DNA of 6,198 nt, taken from contig JAQTVL010000277.1 in the NCBI GenBank assembly GCA_028706835.1, positions 1 to 6,198 on the forward strand, written 5' to 3'. The translations under genes and the position numbers were made by a program. The notes beneath the pieces are model-generated. The model worked only from the letters and a program-made list of their open reading frames with translations. It did no database searches and was not told the DNA's origin. The DNA comes from Phycisphaerae bacterium. Lineage in GTDB: Bacteria; Planctomycetota; Phycisphaerae; JAJVII01. Shown here in pieces: positions 1 to 4,022 of the stretch; position 1 is the stretch's first letter; each line of letters opens with the position of its first letter.

Positions 1-800
1 ACATCAAGGCCGAGGTCCCCGCCAAGAGCGGCGCGACCGTGCTGCTCGAATACGCACGCAGCAGCGATCCAGCCATCATCCTGAGCAAGTTCGGCGAGGG
101 CAAGGTGGCGCTGATTACCAGCTCCGCCGACGGCGACTGGAACAGCTTCTACGGCAAGGTCGACTACCTGCCGCTGTTCAACCAGTTGGCCTACCAACTC
201 AGCCCGGCGGCCGATACCACCCGCAACCTGCTGACGGGCGCGGCGCTGGCCGAGCCGCTGACGGCCGACCAGGCCCGCACCAAGGCGGAACTGTCGCTGG
301 AGCTTCGCGGCGTGACGGTGAAGGACATGACCGACAAGCTGGCCCCGCGGGTCGTGCCGGTCGAGGACCGCCAGGGCGTGCAGACGCAGGGCACCGAGGA
401 CCTGACCGGCGGGACCTCCGCGGACCGCCGCCAGTTCATCGCCCGGGCCGAGGACCTGAACCTGCCCGGCCTGGTGTCGCTGAAGGTGGCCGACGTGTCG
501 CCGGGCCTGGGCCCCGACGGCCGGCCGCTGCCGCCCGACCGCGTCGAGCAGCAGTCGAAGTTCATCTACGCGGTGAACCCGCCGGCGCTGGCGGAGGGCA
601 ACCTGCGGACGTTCGACGTTCCGGCGATCAAGACGATGCTGGGCAAGAGCGCCAAGGTCATGACGTTCGAGGAGCTCGGCGAGTCGCGGGCCCAACTGCT
701 CGGCGGGACGGAAGTGTCGCGCACGCTGCTCTACATCGTGCTGGCCCTCTGCCTGCTCGAGACGCTCCTGGCCCAGCGGTTCGGGCACTTTAGGGAATAG
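1..800 (+). CDS. BatA-like membrane protein, C-terminal part (5' end outside window)
   Basis: The reading frame is open from the first bases (first full codon at base 3) to a TAG at 798-800, giving 265 visible residues; the true start lies upstream, so the GTG at 39 is an internal valine. The visible part begins with a stretch typical of the end of the VWA/amidotransferase-like region of BatA-type proteins: a Gly-Glu-Gly-Lys turn, a hydrophobic strand, and the motif SADGDWNSF (bases 123-149) followed by a Leu-Pro-Leu-Phe helix. A long polar region follows, then one hydrophobic helix (about bases 723-776, TLLYIVLALCLLETLLA) and a short basic tail, so the protein is anchored at its C-terminus with the preceding domain probably outside the cytoplasm. 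BatA-family proteins usually carry two hydrophobic helices and a VWA domain at the N-terminus; that part is not visible. Family assignment is by motif recognition; the molecular role is unknown. The next gene lies 103 bp downstream on the same strand, which suggests an operon. Confidence 0.82.
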   Translation, partial: IKAEVPAKSGATVLLEYARSSDPAIILSKFGEGKVALITSSADGDWNSFYGKVDYLPLFNQLAYQLSPAADTTRNLLTGAALAEPLTADQARTKAELSLELRGVTVKDMTDKLAPRVVPVEDRQGVQTQGTEDLTGGTSADRRQFIARAEDLNLPGLVSLKVADVSPGLGPDGRPLPPDRVEQQSKFIYAVNPPALAEGNLRTFDVPAIKTMLGKSAKVMTFEELGESRAQLLGGTEVSRTLLYIVLALCLLETLLAQRFGHFRE

Positions 801-884
801 AGCTGTCAGCGATCAGCTTTCAGCCATCAGCCGGATTCTTAAGCTGAACGCTGACTGCTGAACGCTGACCGCTGTTTCTGCTGA
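801..884. repeat. Heptad-phased inverted repeat (TCAGCNN / GCTGANN) in the gene 1-gene 2 spacer
   Basis: TCAGC occurs at 806, 813, 820 and 827, exactly 7 bases apart. Its complement GCTGA occurs at 843, 850, 857 and 864, again 7 apart, with GCTG at 871 and another GCTGA out of phase at 880. The two arms pair in register: 827-831 with 843-847, 820-824 with 850-854, 813-817 with 857-861, and 806-810 with 864-868. This makes four 5-bp helices separated by 2x2 internal loops, around an 11-base apical loop (832-842). AGC at 801-803 can also pair with GCT at 871-873. The element starts directly after the stop codon of gene 1 and ends 19 bases before gene 2. It has no T-run, so it is not a classic intrinsic terminator. 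I recall similar degenerate TCAGC/GCTGA spacers from other bacterial genomes, but cannot check that here. Confidence 0.85.
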
Positions 885-903
885 CGAATGCGAGCTTGAA
901 ATT

Positions 904-3465
904 ATGCACACGATCTGGGATTGGCTGCTGAACCTCAAGCAGGCCCGACTGGCCGGCGGCGACATGACGTTTCGCCTGACCAACGCCTGGCCGACCTGGC
1001 TGGCGCTGATCGTGACGATCGCGATCGTGGTCGGCGTGATCATGATCTACATGCGCGATGGCGGCACGCCGCTGGGCCGGGGCATCGGGGCGGCGCTGCG
1101 GTGTCTGCTGCTCGTCCTGCTCCTGCTGCTGATCTGGCAGCCGGTGATTCGCGTCGAACAGACCAAGTGGCAATCGGGCGTCGTGGCGGTGGTGGTCGAC
1201 TTATCGAACTCCATGTCCACCCCCGACCTCTACGGGCCTGACGATCCGCTGGTGGCCGATCTGGCCGCCGCCGAGGCCGCGCGATCGCCCGCCACCAGCC
1301 GGCCCGCGAATGATCCAGCCGCGATGAAGGACGTCGTGCGCCAGGTGAGCGGCAAGACGCGAATCGACCTGGTCCGCGAGTCGCTGGAACGCGACTCCCG
1401 CTCGGTCATCAAGGCCCTGGTCGCCAACAACGACCTGGCTGTCTACACCTTCTCCAAGAACGCGACGCGACAGGCCCGCCTGCCGCAGGTGACAGCCGAG
1501 AACCCCGCCCAGGCTGACGACAAGCAGGCCGCCACTGTCCTGGCCACGATGGCCAAGGACAAGGCCGCCGGGACTGCCACCGGCGTCACGCAGGCTGTCA
1601 CCCATGTGCTCAACGAACTCCGCGGCCAGCGCGTCGCCGGCGTGATCGTCATCTCCGACGGCCGGTCCACCATGGACAGCGACCCCGACGCGACGGTCGA
1701 GTTGGCCAACAAGTGGCCGGTCCCGATCCACACCGTTTCGGTCGGCTCGATCCATCCGCCGCGCGACCTGGCGGTCAGCCGGGTGACGGCGGAGCCGGTC
1801 GTGTTCGTCAAGGACCTTGTGGCGGTGAAGGCGAACATCGCGCAGCACGGGTTCACCAAGCCGGAGCCGGTGACGGTTCGCCTGATGAAGGTGGTCAACC
1901 GGGACGGCAAGGAAGAAGAAACGGAAGTAACCCGCCAGGACGTGACCGTCGGCGAGCCGGCGCTCGATGAGAACGGCAAGCCGATCGCCGGGCAGGGCAA
2001 GCGCGAGGTGGAGACGGAGCTGCGCTGGCAGCCGGACCAGCCGGGCAAGGTGAACCTTCGCGTGCGGGTGGAGCCGCCGGGCGGGCAGGACATGAACCCG
2101 GCCAACAACACGTCGGTCGCGCAGGTGGACGTGAAGGACGCGCAGATCAAGGTGCTGCTGATCGAGGGGCTTCCGCGGTGGGAGTATCGGTTCGTCACGC
2201 ACTCGCTGATCCGCGAGAAGACGGTCACGCTCAGCGTGATGCTGATGAGCGCCGACGAGAACTTCGCCCAGGAAGGCAGCCCCGGCGCGGCCATCACGCG
2301 CCTGCCCGTCACCAAGGAAGAGTGGAACAATTACGACGTGGTCATCATGGGCGATGTCAGCCCGCTGGATCTCACCAACGCCCAGATGGAGCAGATCGAG
2401 GAGTTCGTGCGGGATCGGGGCGGCGGATTCGCCATGATCGCCGGCGAGCAGTTCGGCCCGCACCGCTACTACAACACGCCGATCGCCCGGCTGCTGCCGG
2501 TCGAGATCGACCAGAACGCGACCCCGGACCGCATAAATCGCGTGTCGGGCTACAAGATGCGCGTCACCCACGACGGCAAGCTCAGCCCGATCCTGCGGTT
2601 CGAGAAACTCCCCGAAAAGAACGACGCCACCGTGGCCGCGTTCCCGGACTTCTACTGGTTCAAGCCGGTCCTGGCGCTCAAGCCGGGCGCCGAAGTGCTG
2701 GCTGAGCACCCGGGCGCCACGCTGGCCAGCGGCGAGCCGGCCCCGCTGCTGGTGGCTGGGCGCTACGGCTCGGGCAAGACGTACTTCTCAGCCGTCGACG
2801 ATACGTGGCGCTGGCGGTGGCACACCGGCACGCCGTTCTTCGACACCTACTGGCTCCAGCTGGTCCGCAGCCTGTCGCGCAACAAGCTGCTCGACACCGA
2901 TCGCCGGTTCGAGTTGAGTACCGACCAGACCGAGTACGACAGCGGCCAGAAGGTCCGCATCCTGCTCCAGGTGCTCGACCGGTCGCTGTCGAACCTGCCG
3001 GAGACGATCCGCATCCGCGTGACCGACCAGGCCGGCAACCAGCTTGAGGACCTGGTCCTCCAGCGGTCCGGCTGGACGTATGAGGGCGAGTATGTCCCGC
3101 TGCGCGAGGGCGACTGGGCGTTCCAGCTTGACGGCAGCGACGTCGAGGCCCGCTTCGGCATCGCCCCCGGCGCTCGCAAGGACCAGGCCATGCCGCGCAC
3201 CCAGGTCCACGTCTCCCAGTCCAGCCAGGAGAGCAAGGACCTTTCGATCGACACCAAGGAATTCCCGCGGCTGGCGATCCGCACGAACGGCAAGAACGTG
3301 ACGGTCGCCGGCCTGGCCGACCTGGCCAAGGCCATCCCGGACATGGGCCGCGGCGTGAACAACGACCAGGACTTCCGGCTGTGGGACAGCCGGCTGGCGC
3401 TGTTCATCTTCGCGCTCCTGATCACCGCCGAGTGGATTCTGCGGAAGAAGCACAACCTGCAATAA
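904..3465 (+). CDS. VWA-domain membrane protein with glutamine-amidotransferase-like segment
   Basis: A complete frame of 853 residues. Two hydrophobic helices lie at about residues 31-50 and 61-80, and a third at about 828-846 is followed by a basic tail (RKKH). Arginines in the short loop between helices 1 and 2 and at the C-terminus suggest these parts are cytoplasmic and that residues 81-827 lie outside the membrane. The VWA domain (about 90-285) has a complete metal-ion-dependent adhesion site: D99-x-S101-x-S103, T224 in a GTATG turn, and D252 in ISDG. A beta-rich region follows (about 290-410), then a segment resembling class I glutamine amidotransferases (about 414-535 plus a 615-640 strand pair ending DDTWRWRW). 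The only cysteine is C67 in a membrane helix, so this segment cannot use a catalytic cysteine. Residues 666-755 look like another beta-sandwich. The ATG at 904 has no clear Shine-Dalgarno; the ATG at 964 (residue 21) is an alternative start that keeps all three helices. The likely role is metal-dependent protein binding in the envelope; the ligand is unknown. Confidence 0.88.
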   Translation: MHTIWDWLLNLKQARLAGGDMTFRLTNAWPTWLALIVTIAIVVGVIMIYMRDGGTPLGRGIGAALRCLLLVLLLLLIWQPVIRVEQTKWQSGVVAVVVDLSNSMSTPDLYGPDDPLVADLAAAEAARSPATSRPANDPAAMKDVVRQVSGKTRIDLVRESLERDSRSVIKALVANNDLAVYTFSKNATRQARLPQVTAENPAQADDKQAATVLATMAKDKAAGTATGVTQAVTHVLNELRGQRVAGVIVISDGRSTMDSDPDATVELANKWPVPIHTVSVGSIHPPRDLAVSRVTAEPVVFVKDLVAVKANIAQHGFTKPEPVTVRLMKVVNRDGKEEETEVTRQDVTVGEPALDENGKPIAGQGKREVETELRWQPDQPGKVNLRVRVEPPGGQDMNPANNTSVAQVDVKDAQIKVLLIEGLPRWEYRFVTHSLIREKTVTLSVMLMSADENFAQEGSPGAAITRLPVTKEEWNNYDVVIMGDVSPLDLTNAQMEQIEEFVRDRGGGFAMIAGEQFGPHRYYNTPIARLLPVEIDQNATPDRINRVSGYKMRVTHDGKLSPILRFEKLPEKNDATVAAFPDFYWFKPVLALKPGAEVLAEHPGATLASGEPAPLLVAGRYGSGKTYFSAVDDTWRWRWHTGTPFFDTYWLQLVRSLSRNKLLDTDRRFELSTDQTEYDSGQKVRILLQVLDRSLSNLPETIRIRVTDQAGNQLEDLVLQRSGWTYEGEYVPLREGDWAFQLDGSDVEARFGIAPGARKDQAMPRTQVHVSQSSQESKDLSIDTKEFPRLAIRTNGKNVTVAGLADLAKAIPDMGRGVNNDQDFRLWDSRLALFIFALLITAEWILRKKHNLQ

Positions 3466-3485
3466 GCGACGCCCGGAAGAAAGCG

Positions 3486-3557
3486 ACCACGGATTTCATG
3501 GATTGCACGGATGAGAGATACGAAATCTCCGTCGGTGAAATCAGTGAAATCCGTGGT
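3486..3557. repeat. ACCACGGATTTCA inverted repeat
   Basis: ACCACGGATTTCA at 3486-3498 is exactly mirrored by TGAAATCCGTGGT at 3545-3557, a perfect 13-bp stem. Beyond it the arms stay partly complementary: the left arm continues TGGATTGCACGGATGA, and the right arm read in reverse complement continues CTGATTTCACCGACGGA, so the helix probably extends with mismatches towards a loop around 3515-3530. It begins 20 bases after the stop of the VWA gene. This matches an intergenic repeat family (CCACGGATT followed by further GGATT/CACGGAT units) that I remember from diverse bacterial genomes and that often produces false small ORFs. Function is unknown. It could cap the mRNA 3' end, but it lacks a T-run. 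Confidence 0.85.
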
Positions 3558-3593
3558 TGTTCGTGCTGCGTCCATGCGAACGAACCCGCAGTA

Positions 3594-3623
3594 ATCGGCG
3601 TTCAACAGCGTTCATCGGCGGTT
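3594..3623. repeat. Short direct repeats ATCGGCG and GCGTTCA
   Basis: ATCGGCG occurs at 3594-3600 and 3614-3620, and GCGTTCA at 3598-3604 and 3608-3614, so the stretch is a compact degenerate repeat with 10- and 20-base spacings ending in GGCGGTT. It resembles another intergenic repeat type (GCGTTCATC-GGCGGTT) that I recall near the CCACGGATT family. Nothing in it suggests a protein-binding site with clear symmetry. Confidence 0.5.
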
Positions 3624-3646
3624 GACTCTCGTATCTCTTCGCTGTT

Positions 3647-3734
3647 TGTGGAGTGCGGTAGCGCAGCTACCGCTTTGGACCGCCAAACGTCGCGCCCCTC
3701 GCCCAAAGCGGGAGCTGCGCTCCCGCACTCCACA
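3647..3734. repeat. 88-bp inverted repeat whose arms are themselves hairpins
   Basis: The left arm (3647-3678) and the right arm (3703-3734) are 32 bases each and are reverse complements at 30 of 32 positions; both carry the TGTGGAGTGCGG/CCGCACTCCACA end and a CGCTTTGG/CCAAAGCG inner end. Each arm also contains its own palindrome: GGTAGC-GCA-GCTACC at 3657-3671 and GGGAGC-TGC-GCTCCC at 3710-3724. The two positions where the arms differ (3659 against 3722, and 3669 against 3712) are paired with each other within each arm, T3659 with A3669 and G3712 with C3722. The element can therefore form either one long hairpin with two mismatches or two perfect small hairpins. The 24-base centre (3679-3702) is GC-rich. 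It resembles a REP/BIME-like mobile palindrome. No associated transposase is in the window. Confidence 0.9.
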
Positions 3735-3770
3735 GAAAGACATTCTTCGCATGGTTGGCGAGCCGGCGAA

Positions 3771-3790
3771 CGCGGACCTTCGGTCCTGCG
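3771..3790. repeat. Small GC-rich hairpin (GGACC-TTC-GGTCC)
   Basis: GGACC at 3774-3778 and GGTCC at 3782-3786 form a 5-bp stem with a TTC loop. CGC at 3771-3773 can extend the stem by pairing with GCG at 3788-3790 across a bulged T3787. It is not followed by a T-run (GCTAAACAGG follows), so I do not call it an intrinsic terminator. It may be one more member of the repeat mosaic. Confidence 0.6.
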
Positions 3791-3813
3791 GCTAAACAGG
3801 GGAATCTTCATGC

Positions 3814-3840
3814 CTCTTGGTGCTCTTGGTGTCCTTGGTG
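3814..3840. repeat. Three 9-base tandem repeats, CTCTTGGTG
   Basis: Three consecutive 9-base units: CTCTTGGTG (3814-3822), CTCTTGGTG (3823-3831) and TCCTTGGTG (3832-3840), followed by GTGG. In reverse complement this reads CACCAAGGA-type units, translating to Lys-Asp-Thr-Lys-like peptides that I know as false ORFs from intergenic repeats in several phyla. Because the unit is a multiple of three it keeps frames open and contributes to the long reverse-strand shadow frame. Confidence 0.8.
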
Positions 3841-3842
3841 GT

Positions 3843-3857
3843 GGAATCAACGATTCC
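3843..3857. repeat. Dyad GGAATC-AAC-GATTCC
   Basis: Perfect 6-bp inverted repeat with a 3-base centre, directly after the CTTGGTG tandem repeat. GGAATC recurs at 3990 and 4014; the last copy overlaps the ribosome binding site of gene 3, so the right arm of this dyad is also complementary to that site. It could be a small hairpin or an operator-like site; no regulator is identifiable. Confidence 0.55.
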
Positions 3858-3924
3858 CCGCTCGGGACGGGGGAAATCGTCATTGTCGCCGTCCCCGACC
3901 CCGGCTACGATTTCTTTGTTTGGC

Positions 3925-3938
3925 GGCAATAAATTGCC
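3925..3938. repeat. Palindrome GGCAAT-AA-ATTGCC
   Basis: A perfect 6-bp dyad around an AA centre, in the most AT-rich patch of the spacer, 85 bases before the start of gene 3. Its short spacing suits a dimeric DNA-binding protein better than an RNA hairpin, since a 2-base loop is too tight to close fully. No matching regulator can be named. Confidence 0.45.
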
Positions 3939-3960
3939 CATCCGTGCGTGGAACATAGTA

Positions 3961-4003
3961 GACGCTTGGGGCGTCCAAGGCTGTAGTGCGGAATCGCTGC
4001 ACT
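3961..4003. repeat. Overlapping and adjacent dyads just upstream of gene 3
   Basis: Two overlapping stems share bases and cannot form together: GACGC (3961-3965) with GCGTC (3971-3975), and CTTGG (3965-3969) with CCAAG (3975-3979). A separate stem follows: AGTGCGG (3985-3991) with CTGCACT (3997-4003), 7 pairs including one G-T, around an AATCG loop. The last stem ends 5 bases before the Shine-Dalgarno sequence, so in the mRNA it would sit next to the ribosome binding site without covering it. Whether this is regulatory is unknown. Confidence 0.5.
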
Positions 4004-4007
4004 TTGT

Positions 4008-4016
4008 GGGGAAGGA
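4008..4016 (+). promoter_or_regulatory. Ribosome binding site of gene 3
   Basis: GGGGAAGGA contains a good Shine-Dalgarno core (AAGGA, 4012-4016) placed 6 bases before the ATG at 4023. It decides that start: the first in-frame codons after the ATG encode a basic cytoplasmic segment leading straight into a membrane helix. By contrast the VWA gene upstream has no comparable site. Confidence 0.8.
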
Positions 4017-4022
4017 ATCGCC

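Larger units (their letters stand above)
3466..4022. other. 557-bp gene-free spacer built from several repeat elements
   Basis: No convincing gene lies between the stop of the VWA gene and the third gene, although short frames cross the region. Those frames translate repeat DNA; for example the forward frame reads TTDFMDCTDE and the reverse frame of the 3814-3840 repeat reads TTKDTKSTKRHE, low-complexity peptides that come from intergenic repeats. From left to right it holds an ACCACGGATTTCA inverted repeat, a GCGTTCA direct repeat, an 88-bp double hairpin, a small GGACC hairpin, a 9-base tandem repeat and a run of short dyads leading to the ribosome binding site of gene 3. I see no transposase remnant, tRNA or CRISPR array, no T-rich intrinsic terminator, and no promoter I would defend. 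Neighbouring genes point the same way, so the spacer may separate two transcription units or be an interruption within one operon; the sequence does not decide this. Confidence 0.8.

Noticed and set aside
39..41. GTG at 39 as the start of the first gene
   Set aside because: The frame is open upstream to the window edge without a stop, there is no ribosome binding site, and family members are much longer with N-terminal helices, so the gene is truncated by the window.
801..884. CRISPR-like array or intrinsic terminator in the first spacer
   Set aside because: The repeat unit is only 7 bases with no spacers, and the hairpin has no T-run after it.
1201..2709. A 502-codon reverse-strand frame inside the VWA gene
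   Set aside because: It is antisense to a gene with clear VWA motifs; its product is Arg/His/Leu-rich with no recognisable domain.
2758..2781. A perfect Walker A match in the VWA protein, GRYGSGKT (residues 619-626)
   Set aside because: It sits in a short strand-turn-strand before DDTWRWRW, where related proteins have a Gly/basic turn; there is no Walker B or other P-loop feature, and the domain is predicted to be outside the cytoplasm.
3381..3932. A forward 183-codon frame overlapping the end of the VWA gene and crossing the spacer
   Set aside because: It overlaps real coding sequence out of frame and then translates intergenic repeats (TTDFMDCTDE), a familiar source of false hypothetical proteins.
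3934..3962. Possible promoter (TTGCCC, about 16-17 bases, TAGTAG/AGTAGA) before gene 3
   Set aside because: Both boxes are poor matches to a sigma-70 consensus, the TTGCCC is part of the GGCAAT/ATTGCC palindrome, and such matches are expected by chance in 550 bases.
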